From contig CAKMRJ010000001.1 in NCBI GenBank assembly GCA_928212115.1, positions 373,884,449 to 373,948,448 of the forward strand: 64,000 nucleotides of DNA, written 5' to 3'. Under the pieces are notes generated by a model that saw nothing but the letters and a program-made list of their open reading frames with translations, had not been told where the DNA came from and made no database searches. The stretch's first letter is position 1. Every line of letters begins with the position of its first letter. The position numbers were made by a program, and so were the translations under genes. This stretch comes from Lactuca virosa (lineage: Eukaryota; Streptophyta; Magnoliopsida; Asterales; Asteraceae). Positions 33,952 to 44,135 of the stretch are shown in pieces.

Positions 33952-34527
33952 AGGAGCTGGCAGATGAAACCCTAAATTTCGGAGCATTGCACCCTATTTA
34001 AAGGATCATTAGCCTCCCCTTTACTGCTTCTTATTCCTCTATAACCCTAAATCGAGTGTGTGTTTTCTTTTGGTGTATTCAAGCTTGGAGGAGGGATTTT
34101 GGTGGAGGAAACACTTGGGGAAGCAAGCAAGTAGAAGCAAGATCTCGTGGGATTCAATATATACATCAGTGAGCACTCTCTTGAAGGTAGTAGACTATTT
34201 TCCTTGGCTCATTTTCATCTAAGATCTCTTTTGGATGGGTTTTAAGAAAGGCTTCTTATGTTTGAGCTAAGATCTAAAGTTGTAACTTCAGATCTGGACT
34301 CCCTTTGGCCTCTAGATCCATAAAGCTATCAGCCTTGCCTAGTATGAGCCTTCCCTCAAGTGTGAGACTTCATTGCAAGCTTAGTTTTGTCATTTTTGGG
34401 CCTTAAAGCCTTGCATGCACGTAAAGTTTGCAACTTTACGTGATAAGCATGCCTAAGGATGTTGGATCTGCAATTTGGAGCCCTTGCATGGCTTAAAAAG
34501 TGTCTGTATGGTTAAAGGACTAAAGGT

Positions 34528-34845
34528 ACTCGACAAGTTGGATGAAGAACTCGGCGAGTCGTATGATGATGGACCTGAACTCGACGAGTTGGATGAACAA
34601 CTTGGCAAGTCCGATGAAGATTTTCGTAGACTCGGCGAGCCAGCATGGTGGCTCGGAGAGTCGGTTAGGGTCTTTCCCAATCGACTGATGCGTGTGAACT
34701 TGTCGAGTTGCAAGTGGGAAAACTCGGTAAGTGGCCTTAGAGCTTCGGCCGCGAGCCTTAGGAACTCGACGATTCACTCTGGTGACCCGGCGAGCGGGCG
34801 AGTACTACAAGGAACTCGGCGAGTAGCTAAGGGTACTCGACGAGT
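34528..34845 (+). promoter_or_regulatory. Six pairs of ACTCGNCGAGT-type palindromes in the D LTR
   Basis: Pair starts: 34528/34549, 34579/34600, 34630/34651, 34698/34722, 34764/34785 and 34814/34835. Spacing within pairs is 21, 21, 21, 24, 21 and 21 bp. The first three pairs repeat every 51 bp. Individual units vary (GACGAG, GGCGAG, TTGGCAAG), but the arms stay nearly inverted. The frame through this array gives a Ser/Pro-rich or Asp/Glu-rich peptide that is an artefact of the repeat. Confidence 0.8.
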
Positions 34846-34863
34846 TAAGATCAACATGGACTG

Positions 34864-34907
34864 TTGACCTTGACTGTTGACTTTGACCAAGGGTTGACTA
34901 GTTGACT
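34864..34907 (+). promoter_or_regulatory. Cluster of six W-box cores (TTGACY) in the D LTR
   Basis: TTGACC or TTGACT occurs at 34864, 34870, 34877, 34883, 34894 and 34902. W-boxes are the known binding sites of plant WRKY factors. Element E keeps a related cluster at 13628-13660. Whether they are used is unknown. Confidence 0.6.
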
Positions 34908-35720
34908 TACGGGACGCTTTGGAAAGTTGGGAATTTATGAGTACGGTTCTATTGTGATAATAGGAGGTGGAGTTGGTGGCAGTGATCCGAGAGCTTGAGC
35001 TTATATTGCGAGTCGATAGTTGCAAGGTGAGTTACCTCACTATACTAAGGGGTCTAAGGCACCAAGGCCGACCCATTGGATATGTTATTCTAGTGTGTTA
35101 GTATGATTGAGTATGAAGTGGGTTTTTGCATGCTAGTGGTTATGCCAGTTAGGTAGATCTGTAGGACTACCTGTGTTGTTATATGTTTATCTGCATGCTC
35201 AATGGTTATGTTATTATATGTTGATATGTTATGTGGGATGGGTTGAGGTGAGACTGCTTCGTGCGGTAATCCAACAAAACCGGGAGCATTCCAGTTACGA
35301 GCTAAGGGAGACTCGTACTGTGGGCTCGGTGGCAAGCCAGATGTGAGCTGTGGGCCGAAGGCAATCCAGACTCACACTGCGGGCCTAGGGGGTAATCCAG
35401 TCTGTAAAGTTGTGGACCCATTGCATGCTGTTTAGTTGGTTATGTTATGATATTGCTGACATGGTCACGTGGATTGTATGTGTATCAGTATTTTGGGGGA
35501 ACTCACTAAGCTTTTGGGCTTACAGTTTCAGTTTATTGTTTCAGGTACATCTGGGGATCGCGGCAAGGCGAAAGCGTGATCGTACAGCTCCTCATGTTTT
35601 GTTTATGTTTCTGGGAAAACTCTGATATTATACATTTTGAAAACCAGATTGTAATGTTTTGATGATTTGAAATGTTTTTAAAAGTTTAAAATTTGCTTGA
35701 TTTTTATGGGCGTTACAAGT

Positions 35721-35733
35721 TGGTATCTGAGCC
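35721..35733 (+). promoter_or_regulatory. Primer binding site of element D
   Basis: TGGTATCTGAGCC, one mismatch from the canonical Met-type site, three bases after the LTR. Confidence 0.8.
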
Positions 35734-36482
35734 TTGGTTTGAGTGAATTGGAGGAACATGCATTTGAATCCAGTCTCAAATCAAGGAAAGGTTTTTCAAA
35801 ATGATTTCTACAATGGTTTCAAAATAAGTAAAGGAGGATGCAGGGTGTACGATCAGCCGGAGCCAGTAAGTAGACCCCAAAATGCCATACAGTTATTTGA
35901 TAATGTGATATGTTAGAACATCATGCTAGAGATAGGCTAGGGATCTTCAGGAATTGCATGATAGAATTTCCTGATTATATGATGCCTGCTAGCCTAGGGT
36001 TTTCTTATATGAGATTGACATCATTACGGTAGTTGCTTAGTGTATGCATCACGGTTATACAGAATTAAGATCTTATAGCCTGAGAATGTTGGTTTGACCT
36101 TATGTCCTGTTCTTATTGATTAGGGCTTAGGGTAGGAACGAATATTCGAAAGTCTATAGGGTCCAGCGTTATGTATGGCTAGCATACACTAGTGCTACAG
36201 GGTTGGTGGAAGTTTCATGGATGAGTGAGTTGTGTGGGACTGGTAGGTCTGTTGTGAGGCAGTCAGCCTTCCTCTAGGGGTGAGGATTGAGCGCTCGCTA
36301 TGCTTATGCATATAGTTGGGGTGTTGTGGTGATACTTGAGACGAATATGGGTAGGTGTGGAAGGTAGTATGGGCCCGTACTACTGAAAGCACAGGACCCA
36401 TACGCGTATCAAGAAAGTCACAACCCCTAGGGTTTAGTTGGGAGTTGGCTCCCAGTTATTTATGTGGATTATCTGATATCTT
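35734..36482 (+). other. Leader of element D
   Basis: Non-coding, with 'GATCAGCCGGAGCCAGTAAG' at 35851 matching the leader of element E. No long frame. Confidence 0.6.
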
Positions 36483-37752
36483 GTGGTATGTTTCAGAATG
36501 GTGATGACGAGATGCTTTGTGTGTGGATCCGGTTCAGGATCAGGATCAAGAGATGGAGGCCAGGAGGGGCCAACAACATCTGAGCCCGTGGTGCAGATGG
36601 GTACAGAGGAGTTGGATGCCAGGATTTGGGAGATCCTGCATGATGAGGTTGCTACTGCGTTCCGGGCACAGCTATCGGAGATGTTTGGGTCTATTAAGAC
36701 CGCCATGGTCGAGTACTTCGACGAGCGATATGCAGCCCTTGCAGAGATGGCTGCCGCCGCTGCTGCATCAGCTGTAACAGCGGCAGGAGGAGGTGGAGCT
36801 GGACGGGGCTTCCAGTACCGGGACTTCGATAACACGAAGCCCCCGACATTTGATGGTACTCAGGATGCGATTAGAGCCATGAGGTGGTTATCTGATGTGG
36901 AGGGCTGTTTCTTCATGTGTTCATGTCCTACTGACTAGAAGTTCAGGTGTGCCCCGAACCTGCTAAGGCTAGGGGCCAAGGACTGGTAGAGACTGACGAC
37001 CGGATCTTACACTGATGATCAGGGAGCTGGTATTACTTGGGAGCAGTTCCGGGAGATGTTCCGCGCCCGCTATGTTCCACGGGTTGAGCGGGAAAGTTTG
37101 GCTCAAGAGTTTTTGAGTTTGAGGCAGGATGGAGAGTCGGTGATGGAGATCACCCGTATGTTCACAGAGAGGGCGATGTTCTGCCCAGAGTTTGCTTCTG
37201 AGCAGGCTCAGATGACTCGTTATCTGAGCATGCTCAAGACGGACATCAGTCAGTTTGTTGCCACGCAGCGTTGTGATACACTTTTGGACCTACAGGAAGG
37301 CGCTAGGCGGCGAGAGTTGGGGATAGAGCTGCAGTTGAGAGAGCAGCGTCCGCCCCCGACACAGTCTCATCCGGTGTCGAAGCGGTCTAAGACCGCTGAT
37401 TCGAGGACCGGGGGTCAGCAGAGCCGCACATGTGGGAAGTGCGGTAGGAGTCATTCTGGAGTATGTCAAGCTGGTAGTGGATGCCATAGGTGTGGAAAGG
37501 AGGGGCATTATGTGAAGGATTGTCTCCAGGCCGCCCCGGTTTCGGGTATGAGGTTATGCTACCACTGTGATCAGGTTGGCCATGTGAAGGCCAACTGCCC
37601 GTTGCTAGCCGCCAAGCCGGTGCAGGTTCCAGCGCCAGCTACATTGAGGATTGCTGATGGGAGGCCAGTTAAGACTGAGCCTCCGAAGGCTCAGGGGCGT
37701 GCTTTCCAGCTTATGGCAGAGGAGGCCAGGACAACACCGGATGTGGTTGCTG
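36483..37752 (+). pseudogene. Gag of element D, two in-frame stops
   Basis: One frame runs from ATG (36483 or, more likely, 36498) to 37752. TAG codons interrupt it at 36936-36938 and 36987-36989. Features are an alanine/glycine-rich N-terminal part, the capsid-type segment FRARYVPR...SLRQ (around 37056-37140), a C-x2-C...C cluster and two zinc knuckles (CHRCGKEGHYVKDC and CYHCDQVGHVKANC, near 37480-37600). The second stop lies where related Gags have tandem Trp codons, pointing to a G-to-A change. The frame reads directly into the intron at 37753. Confidence 0.85.
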
Positions 37753-37819
37753 GTATGTTTCTCTCCTTTACCTCATTTATTATATCTGTGTTATGCTTAT
37801 ATGTTGTACTTGTGCTTAG
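37753..37819 (+). other. Putative 67-nt spliced intron between gag and pol of element D
   Basis: Begins GTATGT and ends TTGTGCTTAG; the sequence between is T/A-rich. Removing it joins the gag frame (codon phase 0) to the protease frame (phase 1) without a stop and continues into a typical protease start (LVNSLPALVLFDS). Without splicing the gag frame ends at 37862. A ribosomal frameshift is the alternative, but I see no slippery heptamer at the junction. Confidence 0.6.
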
Positions 37820-40620
37820 GTACGTTTTTAGTAAACTCCTTGCCTGCTTTGGTTCTATTTGACTCCAAGGCGAGTCGGTGTTTCGTTTCTCAGACGTTTA
37901 GTAGGGGGTTTGGTGTGCCAATTGGCGAGTTAGAGTGTCCGTTGCGAGTTTCTATCGCCAACGAGCATGGAGTTTCTGCTTCTTCGGTCTACCGAGGATG
38001 CCAGTTGGAGATCTTCGGAGTGGCCTTTCCGATAGATCTGATTCCGATTCCCATGGGGGAAGTATGCGTGATTGTGGGTATGGATTGGCTTAGTCGATTT
38101 GGCGCCATGATAGATTGCGAGGGCCAGCGAGTAGTAGGTCGAACCCCAAGTAGGGGAGAACTGATTGTATTTGGCGAGGGCACCAGAGCGGGGTCAGGGT
38201 TCTGTTCAGCCGCCAGAGCTCGGCAGTATATTCAGCACGGGTGTGCGGGCTACCTAGCGTACGTGGTGGATACACGGGTTATAGATTAGATTTCAGTTTT
38301 AGAGGTTCCAGTGGTTAGGGAGTTTGCCGACGTGTTTCCGGAGGAGTTGTCAGGAATACCTCCGGAGAGGCAGGTCGAGTTCCGGATTGACCTGGTGCCG
38401 GGTGCGGCTCCTATTGCCAAGGCATCGTACCGTTTGGCACCACCCGAGATGCAGGAGCTGTCTTTACAGCTGCAGGAACTGTTGGGCAAGCAGTTCATTC
38501 GACCTAGCAGTTCTCCATGGGGAGCACCGATCCAATTCGTCAGGAAGAAGGGTGGATCGCACCAGATGTGCATTGACTATAGGGAGTTGAACAAGTTGAC
38601 GGTGAAGAACCGTTATCCACTCCCAAGGATAGACGATCTCTTTGATCAGTTATTGGGTGCATCTTGGTTCTCTAAGATTGACTTGAGATCGGGATATCAT
38701 CAGGTCCGGGTTAGAGAGGAGGACATGAAGAAGACCGCGTTTCGGACTCGTTATGGTCACTACGAGTTCGTGGTGATGCCGTTTGGGCTCACCAACGCGC
38801 CAGCAGTATTCATGGAGCTGATGAATCGGGTCTGTAGACCGATGCTTGATCGCTCGGTCATCGTGTTCATAGATGATATCTTGGTGTATTCCAAGACCCG
38901 AGAGCAGCACGAGAAGCACCTCAGGGAGATGTTGGAAGTTCTGAGACGAGAACGGCTGTATGCCAAGTTCTCGAAGTGTGAGTTTTGGTTACGAGAGGTC
39001 CAGTTCCTCGGACATCTCGTTAACCAGGAGGGGATTTTGGTCGATCTGGTCAAAATCGAGGCAGTTATGCAGTGGGAGGTGTCGAGGTCTCCTTCGCATA
39101 TCAGGAGTTTTATGGGGTTAGAAGGGTATTATCGGAGATTTATTCGAGACTTCTCCAAGATTGCAGTACCCCTCACTCGTCTAACGAGGAAGGGGGTGGA
39201 TTTCTGGTGGGTCCCCGAGCAGCAGAGGGCGTTTGAGACCCTCCGACGGTGTTTGTGTGAGGCTCCATTTTTGACACTCCCCGAGGGAGTAGAGGATTTT
39301 GTGGTATTCTGTGATGCATCCATCACAGGTTTGGGGGCGGTCCTTATGTAGAGAGGACGAGTGATAGACTATGCATCGCGGCAACTGAAGCTGCATGAAA
39401 CGAGATACCCTACGCATGATTTGGAGTTGGGAGTGGTGGTATTCGCTCTCAAGATTTGGAGGCATTACCTATATGGGGTCCGTTGTACCATATACACGGA
39501 TCACAAGAGTTTAAGACACATCATGGATCAGCAGAACCTAAATATGGGACAACGCAGGTGGCTAGATGTAGTCAAGGACTACGATTGTGAGATCCTTTAC
39601 CAACCTGGTAAAGCAAATGTGGTCGCGGACGCTTTGAGCCGCAAGTCAGCTGGGTCTTCCACCCCAGCAAGGTGTATGAGGATAGCAGTGGATTCCCCGC
39701 TGGTGAGTTTGATCAGAGATGCACAGGTCGAGGGCATACGACCAGAGAACTGGAAGTTGGAAAGAATCAAGAGCGAAAGCGCTCGGTTTGTTCAGAATAG
39801 TCGGGGATTATAGACCCGATGTGGTCGAGTTTGGGTTTCGATATCTGGTGGGGTCAGACAGACAGTTATGATGTACCGAGACCTGAGTTTGAGTTACTGG
39901 TGGCCATGTATGAAGCGAGAAATCGCATGGTATGTCGAGAGGTGCTTGACCTGTAGGATGGTCAAGGCCGAGCATCAGAGGCCGCATGGTAAGCTGCAGC
40001 CTCTGGAGATTCCCTTGTGGAAATGGGAGCAGATCATGATGGACTTCATTACGAAGCTGCCAAGGACGGCGAAAGGGTTCGACACTATATGGGTCATCGT
40101 GGATCGATTGACCAAGAGTGCTCATTTCTTGGCGATACGGGAGAGTTCTTCGGCCGAGAAGTTGGCCGACATATATGTCCGTGAGATCGTTGCTCACCAT
40201 GGAATTCCGGTCTCCATTGTCTCAGACCGGGATGTTAGGTTTACCTCCCGTTTCTGGCAGAAGTTCCACGAGGAACTGGGCACATGCTTGCACTTTAGCA
40301 CATCATTTCATCCGCAGACAGACGGTAAGAGCAAGCGGACCATTCAGAACCTCGAGGATATGTTGAGGGCATGTGTCATTGATTTTGGTGGGAGTTGGGA
40401 TTCCCACTTACCTCTTGCAAAGTTTGCTTACAACAACACCTATCATTCCAGCATTGGCGCCCCACCTTTTGAGTTATTGTATGGGCGGAGATGTCGCACC
40501 CCGGTTTGTTGGGCTGAGGTTGGATACCGGGTGATGGGACGGACGGAGGTAGTTCTGCAGACTACCGAGAAGATTCAGCAGATTAGGTAACGATTACAGA
40601 CCGCTCAGAGTCGGCAGAAG
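37820..40620 (+). pseudogene. Pol of element D: protease, RT, RNase H, integrase core (disabled)
   Basis: A single frame with stops at 38287 (TAG), 39349 (TAG), 39811 (TAG) and 40588 (TAA). Protease: LFDSKAS at 37858-37878, where the active-site Gly after D-S is Lys. Reverse transcriptase: about 38311-39150, with YRELNKLT, the FIDD box (38866-38877) and FLGH. RNase H: FCDAS near 39310, YTDHKSL near 39495, ADALSR near 39630. Integrase: zinc site partly lost by a deletion at 39870/39871, which keeps C-x2-C (CLTC) but removes the H-x-H side. The catalytic Glu is replaced by Lys (codon 40333-40335). The frame continues after element C at 49999. Confidence 0.9.
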
Positions 40621-40625
40621 AGCTA
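40621..40625. repeat. Target duplication AGCTA, left copy (element C)
   Basis: AGCTA at 40621-40625 and 49994-49998 flank element C exactly. Joining across them restores the integrase frame of D (Ser-Tyr then Ala-Asp). Confidence 0.95.
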
Positions 40626-41513
40626 TGTCACACCCCCAAACCGGAACGGCGGAAACGTTCGGGGGCAGAGGACGTCATGTACAATATCATAACAATGCAA
40701 AGTAGTAAATAAGCAACAACATCATCCATTGCATTAATAGTATAATTTCATACAAGTGTGTTCTTTAATAGTAATAAGACACCAAAAATGAATAATCAAA
40801 ATAAAAGGCGAGTCTTGAAGATGCTCCGTCTTCTCAAAACCTGGCATCGGTACCTGTCTACTGATGACCTGAGAATACAAGTTATTTTGAAAGCGTAGAT
40901 CAACATTTAAGCTGGTGAGTTCATAAGTATTTAATGTCAATGTTTTTATAAGTTTGAATGTAAACGTTTGTAAAAGTTCAATGTAAATGTTTCTATATGT
41001 TTAAAAACCCCTAGAAAATCCCATATTTCCTACTAGTATAAAAAGTAGTCTTCTGCCAAGACCCGACTGTTTTGAATGTTTGTTTCTCTATAAAAGTGGA
41101 TGTTTTTCCCCTAGTTTATAACTATCTTAACTCGAAAATAGCTTGCATTGACTTTCAAGTAGAACTGTCACTATATAAAAGTAATGGGAAAAGTAAGTAC
41201 TCAGGGGTCTTCAGAATTGACAACCTGCAGTACTAATTACCTGAAAACATATTTGTTTTATTAAGGTCATAATGTGATGAGTAGTTCCCATACTAAACGT
41301 TCTCCCTATAAGAGATTCTGGGAAACAAGGGTGACTTCCGCAACGAATTGCTAGGTCGTAATATCCACATTAAAGTTATATGATCATGTATACCCAATTT
41401 ATTATCACCTTTTGTTTAGAACAATGCGTTAGTGATCATTGGTATAGTTAGATCCTGTAGTTGTTCCACGCTATAGCATCTTAGTATGTTCATTCTGTTA
41501 TAGTATCTTAGTA

Positions 41514-41660
41514 TGTACTTGTATATGATAGTATTCTCTGTGTGTACTTGTATATGATAGTATTCTCCGTGTGTACTTGTATATGATAATATTCTCTGTG
41601 TGTACTTGTATATGATAGTATTCTCTGTGTGTACTTGTATATGATAGTATTCTCTGTGTA
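41514..41660 (-). repeat. Minisatellite, 29 bp x 5, in the C 3' LTR
   Basis: Plus-strand unit TGTACTTGTATATGATAGTA followed by TTCTCTGTG. The matching array in the 5' LTR (48222-48366) also has five units. Confidence 0.85.
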
Positions 41661-42053
41661 ATATTTGTTTATGATAGTATTCTCCTAAACTATACCTATA
41701 ATAGCTTACTAGTAATTTCTGTTATAGTATTCTTCTTTGTAGTATTTGAATTATTGACTGGTACTTTTATATCTACATATGTATACATAATATATAACTA
41801 ATGTTTAGACGACCTTCGGTTAACTAACCGATTACTCTAAGTACACATTCAAACAAGAAAAAGGAAATAAAATGGGGTTAGTAGTACTAAGTCCTTTAAA
41901 CATTACTTAGACAACTATACATATATAGGCATGCATTTGACGATATATAAGTTAAAAAGGAAGTTTTGTAAAACCTTTTGAAGAGTTTAATAATAAATAT
42001 TGATGACTTGATGTCAATTTATAAAATGATTTAAAAGTAGTTTGTTTGATAAC

Positions 42054-42165
42054 ACAGTTTGAAGTATATGAAATCCTATTGTTTGAAACACAGTTTGAAG
42101 TATATAAAATCCTATTTTTTGAAACACAGTTTGAAGTATATGAAATCCTATTGTTTGAAACACAA
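42054..42165 (-). repeat. 36-bp unit present three times in the C 3' LTR, once in the 5' LTR
   Basis: Unit with core CAGTTTGAAGTATATGAAAT repeated head to tail. The 5' LTR has one copy at about 48759-48798. This is a copy-number change after insertion or between template strands. Confidence 0.8.
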
Positions 42166-42563
42166 TTATAAATCACATATGATTGATTAAATAACAACAA
42201 GTATAGCAAAAGATTGATGTTTTTCACACGAGGATAATCGTGTGTTTACTTGTATTCCCCCCCTTAAAAGTGTATAAAAGCATTTACAACGTATTTGAAA
42301 ACATAGTTGTAGGGGTATGAACTCACTTGATAGAAGTGGTGAGTTGAAGAAGACGAGACTCAACTCGGGCAGTACTTCGACTGAAAAGAAGCAAGTTTCT
42401 CGGGATCTTCGGGACTTCGTGACTCGGTCGTGTGTTAGAGGTGTTACCGGGGCTTCGGGGTAGTTTAGAGGGGCTTAATAGTGTGTAGAAGTAGGAGAAA
42501 GGATGGAAATGAACAACCAAAGCCGGCTGCCCTCAATCCTTATTTATAGGGTGAATTTTGGGT

Positions 42564-42698
42564 CTCACGTTGTGAATCTCAAATATTCACATCGTGAGTC
42601 CAGTCGTCATCAGGTGCGTCATCGCAACTTGCGTCTGTCAGGCTCCAGAAGGCGTCAGAAGTCAGTTCACGTCGTGAACACTGTTTTCACGTCGTGAA
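42564..42698 (-). promoter_or_regulatory. Two pairs of TTCACGTCGTGAA palindromes upstream of the C TATA box
   Basis: Units at 42564-42576, 42586-42598, 42666-42678 and 42686-42698; spacings 22 and 20 bp. The right LTR holds the same array at about 49188-49322. The inner CACG/CGTG arms contain CpG. The nearest unit is about 16 bp from the TATA box. Confidence 0.75.
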
Positions 42699-43369
42699 CA
42701 CTGACAGTTTTGGGGTTTCGCGCCTGAACTTCAGAAATTCATAACTTTCGCATACGAACTCCGTTTTCGACGTTCTTTATATCCACGCGTAGGTGAGATT
42801 ATGCTCTACAACTCTCGTTTAGACTCCGTTGGCTAATTTTGATTTATTTTTAATATATTATTTTTAGTAGGCCGGGACAGGAAAACTCTGTTAGAAATCC
42901 ATAACTTCTTCGTCCGATGTTCGTTTTCGTTAGACTTTTTACCGTTGTAATACCATTGATGAGATCTTCGAATCTCGTTTAGGTCATGTTGGCAAAAAGT
43001 CGCTCGATCTCGATTTCGAGTTTTTAGCTGTCCACTGCTATGTCCGAAACTTCGAAAAATCATAACTTCCTCATATGAAGTCAGATTTGGGCGTTCTTTT
43101 TATGTATGTTTACGGTTTTGGGATATCTACGACTTTCATTTAGACACCTAAGGTTGAAAAGTATTTTATTGAAATTTCTCGTTTTGTGCTTAACAGTGTT
43201 TTACCGGTATTGTCGCGAATCTTCGATCAGTCATAACTTCTTTGTTATAACTCGGATTTTAGTGTTCTTTATATTTTTGGAAACCTAGTTACGATCTCTA
43301 TCACTTTATTTATCCCAATTAAGGTTATTGAACAATTTATTTTTGACCTAAATTTTTGCTGGTGTTACA

Positions 43370-43386
43370 TTATCCCCCCGTTTGAG
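43370..43386 (-). promoter_or_regulatory. Purine tract of element C
   Basis: The minus strand reads CTCAAACGGGGGGATAA directly before the 3' LTR, as expected for plus-strand priming. The preceding GGGACGAAATT stretch is the usual end of gypsy pol. Confidence 0.8.
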
Positions 43387-44135
43387 AGAATTTCGTCCCG
43401 AAATTTAATGTAAGGTAAATATTTGTGGATTAGGGAAAGAGATGTGGGTACTTTTGTTTCATCTGATCTTCGCGCTCCCAAGTGTATTCAGGTCCTCGCA
43501 TGACATTCCAGCGAACTTTTCACTATCGGGGTACGACTTTGTTTCTTTTGTTTGCCTTCACTGGGGTGATAACTCTTCCTGGTCAGATGTGTGTTGCATG
43601 TTCTCGAGGTCTGTGAATATAGTACTCTTTGGAGGTGTTGACTATGCTCTTCCTTACTTCGGGAGTAGATAAGGATGTCATCGATGAAACGATCCGTCTT
43701 TCTTCTTCACAAACAAGACCGATGCTCCCCATGGTGAGAAGTTTGGCCTAATGAATCCCTTCCTGAGAAGTTCGTTAAGCTGACAGGAAAGTTTATGCAT
43801 CTCAGCTGGAGCTAGACGATAAGGCGATTTGGCTACTGGGGTAGTTCCTGGAACTAAGTCGATTCTGAAACTCGACTTGGCGCTGTGGTGGAAAAGTCGT
43901 GTACTTCTGGAATGTTCTGAGTGTCTTTCACTTCTTGGCTCGTATCGACGATGTGTGCAAGGAATGTATGCCATTCCTTTCGTAAGCACTTCTGAGCTTG
44001 CATACACGAAATGATGCGAAGGTTCGTACTTGATTCGTCGCCGTAAATAACTAGATTTTCGTTGTTAGGGAGGTTAAGACGAACTGCTTTCTCAAAGCAC
44101 ATGATGTCGGCTCGATATAGACTCAACCAATTCAT
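43387..44135 (-). pseudogene. Remnants of protease, RT and integrase tail of element C
   Basis: On the minus strand: end of protease (NWLSLYRADIMC near 44130), then reverse transcriptase start (YRLAP...FVKKKDGSF, to about 43680). The sequence then jumps within a few bases to the FIDDILIYS box in another frame (about 43672-43640), so the region between these two RT blocks is deleted. A second jump leads to the C-terminal integrase/chromodomain-like tail (YTWEREDQMKQKYPHLF, about 43480-43420). No enzyme can be made. Confidence 0.8.

Larger units (their letters stand above)
33796..35717 (+). repeat. 5' LTR of gypsy element D (1922 bp)
   Basis: TGTAACGCCCCGATTTTC to GGGCGTTACA. The TATA-like box TATTTAAA lies at 33995-34002. 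Palindromic arrays lie before it (33856-33951) and far after it (34528-34845), followed by a W-box cluster (34864-34907). G-rich repeated units fill 35230-35405. The first ~490 bp match the 3' LTR at 50494-51002, with scattered differences and a shorter GT run. Confidence 0.9.
40626..43369 (-). repeat. 3' LTR of element C (2744 bp)
   Basis: On the minus strand it runs from TGTAACACCAGCAAAAAT to GTTTGGGGGTGTGACA. Reverse TATA box at 42541-42548. Palindromic units (TTCACGTCGTGAA type) lie at 42564-42698. Four ~160-bp repeat units lie at 42740, 42900, 43061 and 43232. A 29-bp minisatellite (41514-41660) and a 36-bp triplicated unit (about 42054-42165) account for most of the length difference from the 5' LTR. 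Confidence 0.9.

Noticed and set aside
34453..34867. Frames of 80-130 codons on both strands around 34450-34870
   Set aside because: They read through the palindrome array in the D LTR; the amino-acid bias reflects the repeat. No conserved domain.
36434..36835. Minus-strand frame of 133 codons
   Set aside because: Antisense shadow of the D gag frame.
37753..37819. Programmed frameshift instead of an intron
   Set aside because: No slippery heptamer at the gag end; the splice-site reading restores the frame exactly. Kept as the less likely alternative.
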